DNA of 64,000 bases from Poriferisodalis sp965208485 (lineage in GTDB: Bacteria > Actinomycetota > Acidimicrobiia > Acidimicrobiales > Poriferisodalaceae), in assembly GCF_965208485.1 (NCBI RefSeq), contig NZ_OZ242344.1, positions 2,852,001-2,916,000 of the forward strand. The letters run 5' to 3'. Positions 24,908 to 34,426 of this stretch are shown here, piece after piece; the first letter of the stretch is position 1; each line of letters begins with the position of its first letter. The position numbers and the translations under genes were made by a program. Below the pieces are notes generated by a model. It was not told the DNA's origin and made no database searches. It saw nothing but the letters and a program-made list of their open reading frames with translations.

Positions 24908-25885
24908 GTGACCTTCCCGGCTCGCCGCCTTCGCCGACTGCGTCGCACCCCGGCCCTGCGCCGGCTCGTCGCCGAGACGAACGTCACCCCCAGCGATCTC
25001 ATCGCCCCGCTGTTCGTGCGTGAGGACGCCATCGAGCCCCAGCCGATCGTCTCGCTGCCCGGCGTCGTGCAGCACACCCAGGAGTCGCTGCGCAAGGAAG
25101 TCAACGAGCTGGCCAGCCTCGGCATCAACGGCGTCATCCTGTTCGGGCTTCCCGCCCGCAAGGACCCGGTGGGCTCGGAGGCATGGAATCCCGACGGTGT
25201 CGTGCAGGTGGCGCTGCGCAGCCTGCGAGACGACCACGGCTCGGAGATGGCGATCATCGCCGACCTGTGCCTCGACGAGTACACCGACCATGGCCACTGC
25301 GGCGTGGTGACCGACGACGGCGATGTCGACAACGACGCCACGATCGAGCTGTACCAGCGGGTGGCGCTGGCCCAAGCCGAAGCCGGCGCCGACATGGTGG
25401 GCCCGTCGGGGATGATGGACGGCCAGGTCGGGGCGATCCGCCAAGTGCTCGATGTCAACGGCCACGAGAACCTGCCGATCATGGCCTACTCGGCGAAGTA
25501 CGCCTCAGCCGAGTACGGGCCGTTCCGTGACGCCGTGGACGTGACGATCACCGGTGGCGACCGCAAGGGCTACCAGCAGGATCCCTCCAACGCCCGCGAG
25601 GCCATGGCCGAGATCGAGCTGGACATCGCCGAGGGCGCCGACATCATCATGGTGAAGCCGGCCCTCGCGTATCTCGACGTGATCGCTGCGGCTCGGGCCC
25701 GCTTCGACCTGCCGCTGGCCGCCTACCACGTGTCGGGCGAGTACGCGATGCTCAAGGCGGCTGCCGCCAACGGCTGGATCGACGGGGATGCCACGGCAGT
25801 CGAGCACCTCACGGCCATCAAGCGCGCCGGCGCCGACCTGATCCTCACCTACCTCGCACGCGAGTTCGCCGAGACGCTGCGGTAG
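24908..25885 (+). CDS. hemB: Porphobilinogen synthase (delta-aminolevulinate dehydratase)
   Basis: 325 residues. It joins two 5-aminolevulinate molecules to porphobilinogen for haem/corrin synthesis. LRRTPALRRLVAETNV at the N-terminus, VILFGLPARKDPVGSEA, DLCLDEYTDHGHCG, MVGPSGMMDGQVGAIR, IMAYSAKYASAEYGPFRDA (first Schiff-base Lys) and GADIIMVKPALAYLDVI (second Lys) are all present. The Cys-rich zinc site found in human and yeast enzymes is replaced by Asp-type residues (DLCLDEYTDHGHC), pointing to the Mg-dependent class. It begins with GTG and its 3' end overlaps the aquaporin relic on the other strand. Confidence 0.95.
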   Translation: MTFPARRLRRLRRTPALRRLVAETNVTPSDLIAPLFVREDAIEPQPIVSLPGVVQHTQESLRKEVNELASLGINGVILFGLPARKDPVGSEAWNPDGVVQVALRSLRDDHGSEMAIIADLCLDEYTDHGHCGVVTDDGDVDNDATIELYQRVALAQAEAGADMVGPSGMMDGQVGAIRQVLDVNGHENLPIMAYSAKYASAEYGPFRDAVDVTITGGDRKGYQQDPSNAREAMAEIELDIAEGADIIMVKPALAYLDVIAAARARFDLPLAAYHVSGEYAMLKAAAANGWIDGDATAVEHLTAIKRAGADLILTYLAREFAETLR

Positions 25886-26073
25886 CCGCGGCCCTCGACC
25901 CACAGCAGCGCTCCCGCCGCGGCCATCGAGTTCTCCAGCAGCTGCAGTCCGACGTCGTCGGGGCTGAGCCGCTCGGCCATGATCCCCGAACCCACCACGC
26001 TGAGCAGCAGAAATCCGGTGCCGACGAACTCCGAAGTCAGCCGACTGGCCGTGGTCTCACGCAGAGCCGTCAC
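25849..26073 (-). pseudogene. Aquaporin/MIP gene relic (N-terminal fragment)
   Basis: 74 codons beginning MTALRETTASRLTSEFVGTGFLLLSVVGSGIMAERL, then LLENSMAAAGALLW. This matches the first helix and a half of actinobacterial MIP-family channels. From about residue 58 the frame enters the hemB 3' end read backwards, and no NPA channel motif follows, so over 150 residues are missing. It is probably a deletion remnant. Confidence 0.7.
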
Positions 26074-26163
26074 CGCGACAGCCTGCCAGCTACGGGTGAA
26101 CGAACCCTGTCTCCGCGGCGAACACTGCGCTCGCTCCGAGATCAGGGTTCTCGACGCGGCGGT

Positions 26164-26565
26164 TCAGCGGTGATCTGGCAGCGCAGCGCCGTCCAGCGCA
26201 GCGAGTTGCCGGTCGAAGGTGAACAACGGCTGCGCGTCGTTGCACCGCGCCGCGGCCAGGATCATCAAGTCGGAGAAACCGGCACCTCCGCGCCGATAGG
26301 CAGCCGCAGCCTCGGCGACGTTGTCTTGGGCTTCGAAGATGAGCCCGTCGACGGCAACCAGCTCCATCAGCACCTCGGCGATCTGGGCACGGCTGAATTG
26401 GTATGCCCGCTTGAGCACCCACACCGTCTCGACAACGACCTCCCGGCAGAGGAACACCGGCTCCTGCCGAGAAGCCGCCGACAGCAGGTCGCGAGCAGCA
26501 GCAGACTGCTCAGGCTCGTCGTTGACGAGATAACGAACGAGCACGTTGGTGTCGATGGCGATCAC
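26164..26565 (-). CDS. vapC: VapC-type PIN-domain toxin
   Basis: 133 residues. IAIDTNVLVRYLVNDEP carries the first catalytic Asp, CREVVVETVWVLKRAYQF the conserved Glu, and GFSDLMILAAARCNDAQPLFTFDRQLA the two remaining Asp residues. The order and length match VapC ribonucleases. It is translationally coupled (ATGA) to the upstream AbrB-type antitoxin. Confidence 0.88.
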   Translation of the reverse strand: MIAIDTNVLVRYLVNDEPEQSAAARDLLSAASRQEPVFLCREVVVETVWVLKRAYQFSRAQIAEVLMELVAVDGLIFEAQDNVAEAAAAYRRGGAGFSDLMILAAARCNDAQPLFTFDRQLAALDGAALPDHR

Positions 26566-26846
26566 GCCGATGTCGCTGCCTCGGCGATCGCCTCGTCCAT
26601 CTCCTCCAATGTCACCGGTGGGCCGTCGTACTGGAGCATGCCGAACAGCTCACTGAGCGGCCGCACGGCGACAATCCGGATTGCATCGCCATCGATGAGG
26701 TAACGCACCTTGTCGCCGGGTTGAACTGACAAGCACTCTCGAACTCGGCGGGGCAAGGTCGTCTGCCCCTTCGAGGTAATGGTTGATTCAAGCACGCTGC
26801 GGGTCACCTCACTTCGCCTTGCGTTACTCGATTTAGCATTACTCAT
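26562..26846 (-). CDS. AbrB/MazE-type antitoxin
   Basis: 94 residues. The swapped-hairpin domain (LESTITSKGQTTLPRRVRECLSVQPGDKVRYLIDGDAIRIV) covers residues 18-60, followed by a toxin-binding acidic tail. An N-terminal extension of 16 residues (SNAKSSNARRSEVTRS) precedes the usual start. It regulates its own operon with its VapC partner. Confidence 0.85.
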   Translation of the reverse strand: MSNAKSSNARRSEVTRSVLESTITSKGQTTLPRRVRECLSVQPGDKVRYLIDGDAIRIVAVRPLSELFGMLQYDGPPVTLEEMDEAIAEAATSA

Positions 26847-26850
26847 GCTA
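26834..26850. promoter_or_regulatory. Inverted repeat at antitoxin start
   Basis: TAGCAT-TACTC-ATGCTA overlaps the ATG of the AbrB-type antitoxin gene in an AT-rich patch, a likely operator for autorepression. Confidence 0.5.
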
Positions 26851-26965
26851 TATCACCAATGCACAGGTTGAAACTGAACGGACGCCACAGGTCTCTTGCG
26901 GGGCGGATTCGGGGTGCCTGCCCAACTGAGTGCGCGTGCTGCCCCGGCGCCGCCGAGGCTGGCCG

Positions 26966-28141
26966 CTACGACTCGCGGAGGTCGAAGGCGATCTTGGTTG
27001 AGCCTCGGGCGCCGGCGCTGGCGGCGTGCTCCAAGGCCGTCCGGTACTCCTCCAGCGGGTACAGCTCGGACACGAGGCGGCCCAGGTCGCAGTCGCGCAC
27101 CAGCCCGATAGCGGCCTCGAACGTGTGGCCGCCGTCCAGCGACGGTTCGGTGCCATAGCAGTAGGCACCCACCAGCTCGGTCTCGCGGTGCCACAGCGCG
27201 GAGAGGTTCAGCTCGACGTCGGCGGGCATGCCCAGCACCACCACTCGACCCCGGGGCCGGGTGACCGCGATGGCATCAGCCAGCGACTGCGACGAGGCCA
27301 CGGCGTCGATCGTCACATGGGTTCCCGAGCCGAGCGTCTCGCCGATCACACGGGTGCCTGCCGCGCGGCGCACGGCTCGGCCCAGTTCGTCGGGCGACAC
27401 GGCCAGGTCGGCGCCGAGCTCGCGGGCCAGGCGGCGCTGGTGGCTGTAGCGGGCGCCCACCACGATCGCAGCCACGCCGGTCAGCTTCCGCAGCGCCGCC
27501 ACCGCCACCAAGCCCATCGTGCCGGCGCCGATCACCGCTGCCGTGCCGCCCTCGGTCACGCCCGAACGCAGCGCGGCGTGGACGCCCGCCGCGGTCGGCT
27601 CGATCATCACCGCCGCCTCGTCGGACAGGTCCTCGGGTCCCAGCGAGCCCAGCGAATGCAGCTGCGACTCGTGCGCTGCGAACATCTCCGACCAGCCGCC
27701 CCCGGTGGAGGCGCACGACCCGGTCTGCAAGCCCGCCTTCAGCTCGCCACCGATCAGGTGGCCGTAGTCGTCGCCATCGGCAGGCGCAGCATCGGGCCAC
27801 GGCGGTGCGAAGCCGTGCGCCTCGTGGCCCAGCACCGGCTCGAGCACCACCCGGGCGCCGTCATCGGTATGACCGACCACCTCGTGGCCGGGCACGAACG
27901 GGAACGACACCAGCGGCTCGAAGTAGCGGGACACCTTGCCGTCCACCGTCGCCAGATCCGACCCGCAGATGCCCGACAGGGCCGGCCGCACGTACTGCCA
28001 GCCGGGCCCGGGCAGTTCCGGGGGGTCGATGTCGGTCAGCTTGAGCGGACCGACGCCGGCACCGGATCCCGGCTTCAGCTTGCCTGCCGCCATGGCTGCA
28101 GCGAACCGCAACTCATTGCGCTCGAAGACCAGTGCCTGCAC
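26966..28141 (-). CDS. Zinc-type alcohol dehydrogenase (MDR superfamily)
   Basis: 391 residues. GroES-like half with ALSGICGSDLATVDG (catalytic Cys/Asp), FVPGHEVVGHTDDGARVVLEPVLGHEA (zinc His-Glu), and EPTAAGVHAAL. The Rossmann half has TAAVIGAGTMGLVAVAALRKL and GRVVVLGMPADVELNLSALW. The four-Cys structural zinc loop is not obvious (replaced by EPVLGHEAHGFAPPWPDAAP), so the structural site may be absent. The substrate is unknown. It lies 16 bp downstream of thrS but is unlikely to be functionally linked. Confidence 0.85.
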   Translation of the reverse strand: MQALVFERNELRFAAAMAAGKLKPGSGAGVGPLKLTDIDPPELPGPGWQYVRPALSGICGSDLATVDGKVSRYFEPLVSFPFVPGHEVVGHTDDGARVVLEPVLGHEAHGFAPPWPDAAPADGDDYGHLIGGELKAGLQTGSCASTGGGWSEMFAAHESQLHSLGSLGPEDLSDEAAVMIEPTAAGVHAALRSGVTEGGTAAVIGAGTMGLVAVAALRKLTGVAAIVVGARYSHQRRLARELGADLAVSPDELGRAVRRAAGTRVIGETLGSGTHVTIDAVASSQSLADAIAVTRPRGRVVVLGMPADVELNLSALWHRETELVGAYCYGTEPSLDGGHTFEAAIGLVRDCDLGRLVSELYPLEEYRTALEHAASAGARGSTKIAFDLRES

Positions 28142-28157
28142 GCTCGCCCGTCAAGCC

Positions 28158-30224
28158 TCAGCTGCCGGAATCGGCGGCGGCCGCACTCACATCGGTGGCT
28201 GTGCTGCCTGCGCCACCGACGTCGGTGGCTTTGCTCTCCACCTCGCCGGCCAGTTGCGCCATGAATTCCGCCAGCGGCACATCACGCCGCACCGGCTGGC
28301 CTCGCGGGTTCACGCCCACCGTGCCCGCCGCCACGTCGTCGTCGCCCACCACCAGCACGTAGGGCACCTTGTCGAGCTTGGCCCGCCGGATGCGTGTCCC
28401 CAGCGGATCGTCGGCCGGCACGGTCTCGGCCCGGAAGCCCGCCTCGGCCAGCCGCGCCACCACCTGTTCGGCGAACGAGTCGTGGTCGGCCCGCACGCCC
28501 AGCACCACCGCCTGGGTGGGCGCCAGCCAAGGCGGGAACGCACCCGCGTATTGCTCCACCATCACGCCGAAGAACCGCTCGATCGCGCCCATCAGCGCCC
28601 GGTGGATCATGATCGGCCGGTGCACCTCGCCGTCGGCGCCGGTGTAGCGCAGGTTGAACCGTTCGGGCAGGTTGAAATCGACCTGGATGGTGGACAGCTG
28701 CCACGAGCGCCCGATCGCATCGGTCACGTCGATGTCGATCTTCGGCCCGTAGAAGGCCGCCTCGCCCTCGGCCTCGGTGTAGTCGTGCCCGCGCCGATCC
28801 AGCGCGGACCGCAGCGCCGCTGTCGCCCGCTCCCAGCCCTCGTCATCGCCCACGTACTTGTCGGGATCCTGCGTGGACAGCTTGAAGGTGAAATCGTCGA
28901 AGCCGAACGCACTCAGCACCGACAGCACGAAGTCGAGCAGTCCTTCGATCTCGCCTGCCAGCTGGGAGGGCGCCACGAACAGGTGACTGTCGTCCTGGGT
29001 GAACCCCCGGATCCGCATCAGCCCGTGCAGCGTGCCCGAGCGCTCGTAGCGGTAGACGGTGCCCAGCTCGAACAGCCGCAGGGGCAGCTCGCGGTACGAG
29101 CGCTGGCGCTGATTGAAGATCAGGCAGTGCATCGGGCAGTTCATCGGCTTGGGGTAGTAGACGCCGTTGTCCATCTCCATCGGCGGGTACATGCCCTCGG
29201 CATAGAAGTCCAGGTGCCCGGAGGTCTCGAACAGCCGGGCGTTGGCCAGATGCGGCGTATAGACGAACTCGTAGCCGCCCGCTTCGTGGCGGTCGCGGCT
29301 GTAGTCCTCCATGAGCTTGCGGACCACTGCGCCTTTCGGGTGCCAGACCGCCAGCCCGCCGCCCAGTTCCGCGGGGAAGCTCAGCAAATCCAACTCGGTC
29401 ACCAGCCGCCGGTGATCTCGCTTGGCGGCTTCCTCCAACCGCTCCAGGTGAGCCTTCAGCTCCGCGGCAGAACCCCACGCGGTGCCGTAGACCCGCTGCA
29501 GCATCTGGCGGTTCTCGTCGCCGCGCCAGTACGCGCCCGCCACGCGCATCAGCTTGAAGTGGCCCAGCCGGCCGGTGTCAGGCACGTGCGGCCCGCGGCA
29601 CAGGTCGACGAACTCGTCGGTGTTGCGGTAGGTGGTGATGACCCCGCCAGCCGGCCCCGACGCGGGGTCGTCGGCCTCGCCGTCGAGTATCTCGATCTTG
29701 TAGGGATGGTCGGCGAACAGCTCATCGGCCACGGCTCGGTCCACCTCGGCACGGATGAACGGCTGGCGGGCATTCACGATCGCCCGCATCTCGGCCTCGA
29801 TCGCTTCGAGATCCTCATCGGAGAACGTCCGCGGCCGCCCGCCGCCGTCGAGCCCCAAGTCGAAGTCGTAGTAGAAGCCGTCGGTGATCGGCGGCCCGAT
29901 CGAGAACGTGGCACTCGAGTAGAGCCGCAGCACGGCTTGGGCCAGCACATGCGCGGTCGAATGGCGCAGCACCTCGAGCCCCTCGTCGGTGGACGGGAAC
30001 ACCAGCGACACCGATGCGCTGTCGGGCAAGGGCCGGTTGAGATCCAGCTCGACACCGTCGGCCACCGCGATCAGCGCATCCTTCGCGGCCCGCCGCCCCA
30101 GCGACGCGGCGAGGTCAGCGCCGGTGGCGCCTGCGGGAAGCTCGCGGGTCTGCCCATCGGGCAGCGTGATGCTGATTGCGGCTGGGCCGGGCGCGGCTGC
30201 GGAGGCCTCGCTGAGGTCGCTCAT
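28158..30224 (-). CDS. thrS: Threonyl-tRNA synthetase
   Basis: 688 residues, full length for the family. TGS domain at residues 15-75 (ISITLPDGQTRELPAGATGADLA). Editing domain with RHSTAHVLAQAVLRLY and CRGPHVPDTGRLGHFKL. Class II motif 2 FELGTVYRYERSGTLHGLMRIRGFTQDD, MNCPMHC zinc site, motif 3 HRALMGAIERFFGVMVEQYAG, and an anticodon-binding domain (VRADHDSFAEQVVARLAEAGF). An Ala/Asp/Ser-rich tail of about 25 residues is extra. No T-box leader fits into the short upstream gap. Confidence 0.96.
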   Translation of the reverse strand: MSDLSEASAAAPGPAAISITLPDGQTRELPAGATGADLAASLGRRAAKDALIAVADGVELDLNRPLPDSASVSLVFPSTDEGLEVLRHSTAHVLAQAVLRLYSSATFSIGPPITDGFYYDFDLGLDGGGRPRTFSDEDLEAIEAEMRAIVNARQPFIRAEVDRAVADELFADHPYKIEILDGEADDPASGPAGGVITTYRNTDEFVDLCRGPHVPDTGRLGHFKLMRVAGAYWRGDENRQMLQRVYGTAWGSAAELKAHLERLEEAAKRDHRRLVTELDLLSFPAELGGGLAVWHPKGAVVRKLMEDYSRDRHEAGGYEFVYTPHLANARLFETSGHLDFYAEGMYPPMEMDNGVYYPKPMNCPMHCLIFNQRQRSYRELPLRLFELGTVYRYERSGTLHGLMRIRGFTQDDSHLFVAPSQLAGEIEGLLDFVLSVLSAFGFDDFTFKLSTQDPDKYVGDDEGWERATAALRSALDRRGHDYTEAEGEAAFYGPKIDIDVTDAIGRSWQLSTIQVDFNLPERFNLRYTGADGEVHRPIMIHRALMGAIERFFGVMVEQYAGAFPPWLAPTQAVVLGVRADHDSFAEQVVARLAEAGFRAETVPADDPLGTRIRRAKLDKVPYVLVVGDDDVAAGTVGVNPRGQPVRRDVPLAEFMAQLAGEVESKATDVGGAGSTATDVSAAAADSGS

Positions 30225-30316
30225 GGAACTGCACTCATGAACCCGGCTTACCAGACCGGATTCATCGGACCGGCACGGTTTTCTTGGGCGGCTTCGGGGG
30301 CGGCATGCCGCAGCAA

Positions 30317-30496
30317 CTACCTCCCGCCCCCGCCGGAGAACACGATGTTGATGAGAATGATCAGGAACAGCAGCCCACCGAGCACCCAGAGCTTGTCGGC
30401 GAACTGGAAGCTCTTGAACTTCGCGAACGGGACCATCATCTTGTGCGGGTCTTCAAGCGACTTCTGATCGACCCGTCGCGTATCACCGTCGCTCAT
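30317..30496 (-). CDS. Small single-pass membrane protein
   Basis: 59 residues. A charged N-terminus (SDGDTRRVDQKSLEDPHKM), then a hydrophobic helix KLWVLGGLLFLIILINIVF and the tail SGGGGR. A tail-anchored layout, between dnaE and thrS on the same strand. No family recognised. Confidence 0.5.
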   Translation of the reverse strand: MSDGDTRRVDQKSLEDPHKMMVPFAKFKSFQFADKLWVLGGLLFLIILINIVFSGGGGR

Positions 30497-30636
30497 GAAC
30501 ACTCCCGGATGAACTGGTGCACAGGCTGCGCTGGGGGCGTTGGACCCGCCGCGGGCGCAGCGGACCCGCCGCGGACCCAGCCAAGGGGCAAGGCTAGTGG
30601 TCTGCGGGGGCCGAGGCAGAGTGACCGCGCAGCCGG

Positions 30637-33600
30637 CTACGTGCGCACGGCATCGGCGCCGAGCAGCTCGCGCATGGGGCCGGCCAGCGCACCGGCGTCC
30701 ACCCACCGTGACTCCGGAAGCCGTACTTCGCTGTCGCCGACCCGAATGTGCACCGGCGCGTCGCCCGGGAACTCGGCCAGCATCTGCTCGAAGCGCTGCA
30801 GCCAGTTTTCGTTCAGGTCCACGAGCTCCATGTCCAGCCATAGCGGCACGGGTCCCTTGCGCAGCTCGAATGGCTCGGCTTCATTCGCCAAGAACGCAGT
30901 CTCGCCGTCACCGCGCCGGTCCGGCCGACCCCGCACCAGCACCACGGCATCCTCGCTGAGTGCCTCTCCTGCTGCCGCATAGCCCTTCGGGAACAGCGTC
31001 ACCTCGACCGACCCGGAGAGATCCTCCAGCATGAAGCGGGCCATCGGCTCGCCGTTGCGGGTGAAGCGACGCTGCAGGCTCCGCACGACACCGCCCAGCG
31101 TCGCCCACTGCTGCCCGCCGTCGTCGCGCGGCGACAGCTCGCCCAACCCGGCAATCTCGCAGTCGACCGCGCGCCGAAGCTGCGCCTCGCCGCCGTACAG
31201 CGGGTGGTCGGACACATACAGCCCGAGCAACTCCTTCTCCCACGCCAGCGTCTCGCGCTCGGACGCCGCGGCCTCGGGAATCTCGATGCGCTCGTTGAAG
31301 TCGGCACCGTTGGTTCCGTCGGTCTCACCGTTCGGGTCGCCGAACAGCGACTGCACCCCGGCGGCGGCTTCCTCCCGCCGACGCAGCGACGCTTCGATGA
31401 TGCGGTCGAAGACATCCAGCAGCCCTTTTCGAGAATGCCCGCAAGTCTCGAACGCGCCGGCCTTGATCAGCGACTCCACGAACCGGCGGTTCAGCACATC
31501 GCGCGGCACCCGCATGCAGAAATCCTCGAAGTCGGCGAACGGACCGTTGGCGCTGCGTTCGGCGAGAATCGGCTCGGCCACCTTCATGCCGACATTGCGC
31601 ACCGCTGACAGCCCGAAGGGAATCGTCTGCCCATCAGCGGCGAAGTCCATCTCGGAACGGTTGATGTCGGGCACCAGCACTTCGATGCCGTGCTGGCGGC
31701 AGTCAGCGAGGTACACGCCGGCCTTGTCGATATTGCGCTTGGAACCCGTCAGCACTGCCGCCAAGAACTCGGTGCGGTAGGTGGCCTTCAGGTACGCCGT
31801 CTGGTAGGCGATCAGTCCGTACGCGAACGCGTGGCTCTTGTTGAACGCGTAGTCGGCAAACGGCTCGATGATGTCGAAGAGCTGCTTGCCCAATTCGGCC
31901 GTGTAGCCCTTGGCCACGCTGCCGTCCACGAACTTGGTGCGGTGCTCGGCAATCTGGGCGCGGTTCTTCTTGCCGCACGCCTTGCGCAGGTCGTCGGCTT
32001 CGGCCATCGAGTAGCCGGCGATCTCCTGGGCCACCCGCATCATGGACTCTTGGTAGATCATCAGCCCGTAGGTCTCCTCCAGCAGCTCCGCGAGGTCGGG
32101 GTGCGGCGGAGCGGCAGGCTGGAGGCCGTTCTTGCGATGGGCATAGCTGTTGTGCATGTCGGCGGCCATGGGACCCGGCCGGTACAGCGCCACCAGCGCG
32201 CAGATGTCCTCGAACTGCGTCGGCCGCATCGACCTCAGCAGCGACCGCACCGGCGTGGACTCGAGCTGGAACACCCCCATCGTGTCGCCGACGCACAGCA
32301 GCTCGAAGGTGGCGGGATCGTCGAGCGGCACAGCGTCGATGTCGAGCCGGTCACCCGTGCTGCGCTCGACGAGGCGCACGGTCTCATCGATAATCGACAG
32401 GGTCCGCAGCCCGAGGAAATCCATCTTCAGCAGGCCCAGGTCTTCCACACCGCCCATGTCGAACTGGGTGACGATCGGCGCTTCGGAAGGGTCGGTCCCC
32501 GCCTCGGGCTTGCGCTGGATGGGCAGGTACTCGGTGAGCGGCTCGGGACTGATCACCACCGCGGCGGCATGCACCGAATCCTGTCGGATGAGGCCCTCGA
32601 GTCCGCGGGCCACATCCACGACCTCGCGCACTTCGCTGTCGTGGGAGTACATCGTGCGCAGCTCGGCTGCGGCGGCGTAGCCATCGGCATGCTGTTCGTC
32701 GCGTTCGAGGCAGGCGCTCAGCGGCGTGGCGCGCCCCATGACCAGCGGCGGCATCGCCTTGGAGATGCGGTCGCCCAGCGAGTAGGGCTTGCCCAGCACA
32801 CGGGCGGCGTCACGCACCGCCGCTCGCGCCTTGATGGTGGAGAACGTGATGATCTGCGCCACATGGTCGTGGCCGTACTTGGATGCGGCGTATTGGATCA
32901 TCTCGTCCCGGTAACGGTCATCGAAGTCGATGTCGATGTCGGGCATCGAGATGCGGGCCGGGTTCAGGAAACGCTCGAACAGCAGTCCGTACTTGATGGG
33001 ATCGAGGTCGGTGATGCCCAGGCAGTAGGCGACCGCACAGCCGGCCGCCGAGCCGCGGCCTGGCCCCACCCGGATGTTGCTCTCACGCGCATGCCGGATG
33101 AGGTCCCAGGTGATCAGGAAATAGCTGCTGAAGCCCATGTCGGAAATGACCCGCAGCTCATAGGCGATGCGCGCGGCCGTGTCGGGGGACACGTCGGAGT
33201 CCCAGCGCCGCTTCGCCCCTTCGAACGCCAAGTGCCGCAGGTAGGCGTCGGCATCGGCATAGGGAGCGGGCACCTCGAAGTGAGGCAGCAGCACCCGCCC
33301 GAACTCGATATTCGTCTCGGCCCGGTCGGCGATCGCCAGCGTGTTGTCGCACGCCTCGGGAAACTCGCTGAACAGCGCCCGCATCTCTGCTGCGCTCTTG
33401 AGGTAGTGCTGATCGCCGTGAAACTTGAAGCGGTCGGTATCGCTGCGCAGCGATCCGGTCTGCACGCACAGCAGCGCGTCGTGCGCCACCGCATCGTGCT
33501 GGTGGGTGTAGTGCAGGTCGTTAGTGGCCAGCAGCGGCGCCCCTAGGTCGTGCGCGATCTGCAGGAGTTGGGGGTTGCAGTCGTGCTGGGCGCCGATGCC

Positions 33601-34188
33601 GTGGTCCTGCAGCTCGACGTACAGCGAGTCGCGCCCGAAGATGTCCTGCAGGCGACCGGCCCGGCGGCGGGCCTCGTCGTAGTCGCCGGCCAGCAGTGCC
33701 TGCTGCACGACGCTGCCGAGGCATCCGGTGGTGGCCACCAGGCCCTCGGCGTGGTCAGCGAACATCTCCCAGTCCATCCGGGGCTTGTAGTAGTAGCCCT
33801 CGAGAAACGCCCGGCTGGCCAGCTTGAGCAGGTTGCGGTAGCCGGCGTCGCTGTGGGCGAGCAGCGTCAGGTGGTAGTAGAGCTTCCCGCCGCCGTCACC
33901 GTCATCGCCGGTGTCGTCGACCTTGGCGTTCTTGGCGCGGTTGCGGTTGGGGCGCTCGTGCCGGCTCTCGAGCGCCATGTATGCCTCGGTGCCGATGACC
34001 GGCTTGATGCCGTGCGCTTGGCAGGCCCGGTAGAAGTCCAGGACGCCGTACATGTTGCCGTGGTCGGTGATGCCCAGTGCCGGCTGGCCGTCGGCTGCGG
34101 CTGCGGCAACCACCTCGTCGACCCGTGCTGCGCCGTCGAGCAGGGAGTACTCGGTGTGGGTGTGCAGGTGAACGAACGAGGCTGCCAC
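30637..34188 (-). CDS. dnaE: DNA polymerase III alpha subunit
   Basis: 1183 residues from the GTG that gives VAASFVHLHTHTEYSLLDGAARVDEV, the start of the PHP domain. The longer frame to 34407 adds Pro/Arg-rich sequence unlike the family. Polymerase palm Asp residues in PDIDIDFDDRYRDEMI. GPGRGSAAGCAVAYCLGITDLDP, KMDFLGLRTLSIID, FNKSHAFAYGLIAYQTAYLKATY, the helix-hairpin-helix region, and a C-terminal OB fold (WATLGGVVRSLQRRFTRNGEPMARFMLEDLSG) all appear in order. This is the replicative polymerase, DnaE1 type. It is transcribed divergently from the HD-domain gene. Confidence 0.97.
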   Translation of the reverse strand: MAASFVHLHTHTEYSLLDGAARVDEVVAAAAADGQPALGITDHGNMYGVLDFYRACQAHGIKPVIGTEAYMALESRHERPNRNRAKNAKVDDTGDDGDGGGKLYYHLTLLAHSDAGYRNLLKLASRAFLEGYYYKPRMDWEMFADHAEGLVATTGCLGSVVQQALLAGDYDEARRRAGRLQDIFGRDSLYVELQDHGIGAQHDCNPQLLQIAHDLGAPLLATNDLHYTHQHDAVAHDALLCVQTGSLRSDTDRFKFHGDQHYLKSAAEMRALFSEFPEACDNTLAIADRAETNIEFGRVLLPHFEVPAPYADADAYLRHLAFEGAKRRWDSDVSPDTAARIAYELRVISDMGFSSYFLITWDLIRHARESNIRVGPGRGSAAGCAVAYCLGITDLDPIKYGLLFERFLNPARISMPDIDIDFDDRYRDEMIQYAASKYGHDHVAQIITFSTIKARAAVRDAARVLGKPYSLGDRISKAMPPLVMGRATPLSACLERDEQHADGYAAAAELRTMYSHDSEVREVVDVARGLEGLIRQDSVHAAAVVISPEPLTEYLPIQRKPEAGTDPSEAPIVTQFDMGGVEDLGLLKMDFLGLRTLSIIDETVRLVERSTGDRLDIDAVPLDDPATFELLCVGDTMGVFQLESTPVRSLLRSMRPTQFEDICALVALYRPGPMAADMHNSYAHRKNGLQPAAPPHPDLAELLEETYGLMIYQESMMRVAQEIAGYSMAEADDLRKACGKKNRAQIAEHRTKFVDGSVAKGYTAELGKQLFDIIEPFADYAFNKSHAFAYGLIAYQTAYLKATYRTEFLAAVLTGSKRNIDKAGVYLADCRQHGIEVLVPDINRSEMDFAADGQTIPFGLSAVRNVGMKVAEPILAERSANGPFADFEDFCMRVPRDVLNRRFVESLIKAGAFETCGHSRKGLLDVFDRIIEASLRRREEAAAGVQSLFGDPNGETDGTNGADFNERIEIPEAAASERETLAWEKELLGLYVSDHPLYGGEAQLRRAVDCEIAGLGELSPRDDGGQQWATLGGVVRSLQRRFTRNGEPMARFMLEDLSGSVEVTLFPKGYAAAGEALSEDAVVLVRGRPDRRGDGETAFLANEAEPFELRKGPVPLWLDMELVDLNENWLQRFEQMLAEFPGDAPVHIRVGDSEVRLPESRWVDAGALAGPMRELLGADAVRT

Positions 34189-34426
34189 GCTGGGCTGCTC
34201 CTTGCAGATGGGGACTCGACAGGCTGGACCTGCCGGGGCTGGACTGCCGGACTCGCTCGGCGGGACCGCGCGCTGTGGCAGTGGCCGTCTGGTGAGGCGA
34301 CCGTTGATCGAACATAGACCGGCCATTCCGACGCGCGGCGAATCCGCGGGCAGCCCGCGACCCGTCCCGGCGAAACCCCCAGAAAACATGGTTGGAAGGC
34401 CGCGCAAGGGGCTGCATCATGGAGGG

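Noticed and set aside
30225..30316. T-box or other riboswitch before thrS
   Set aside because: thrS begins at 30224 on the minus strand and the upstream gap is under 100 bp. No stem and NCCA-binding pattern can be drawn.
27936..30467. An 843-codon frame opposite thrS and the alcohol dehydrogenase
   Set aside because: Antisense to two strongly supported genes; composition (His/Arg/Gly/Val) is typical of shadow frames.
31690..33546. A 618-codon open frame on the strand opposite dnaE
   Set aside because: It lies antisense inside dnaE, is Gly/His/Val/Arg-rich and has no recognisable motif. Long shadow frames are expected in GC-rich genes.
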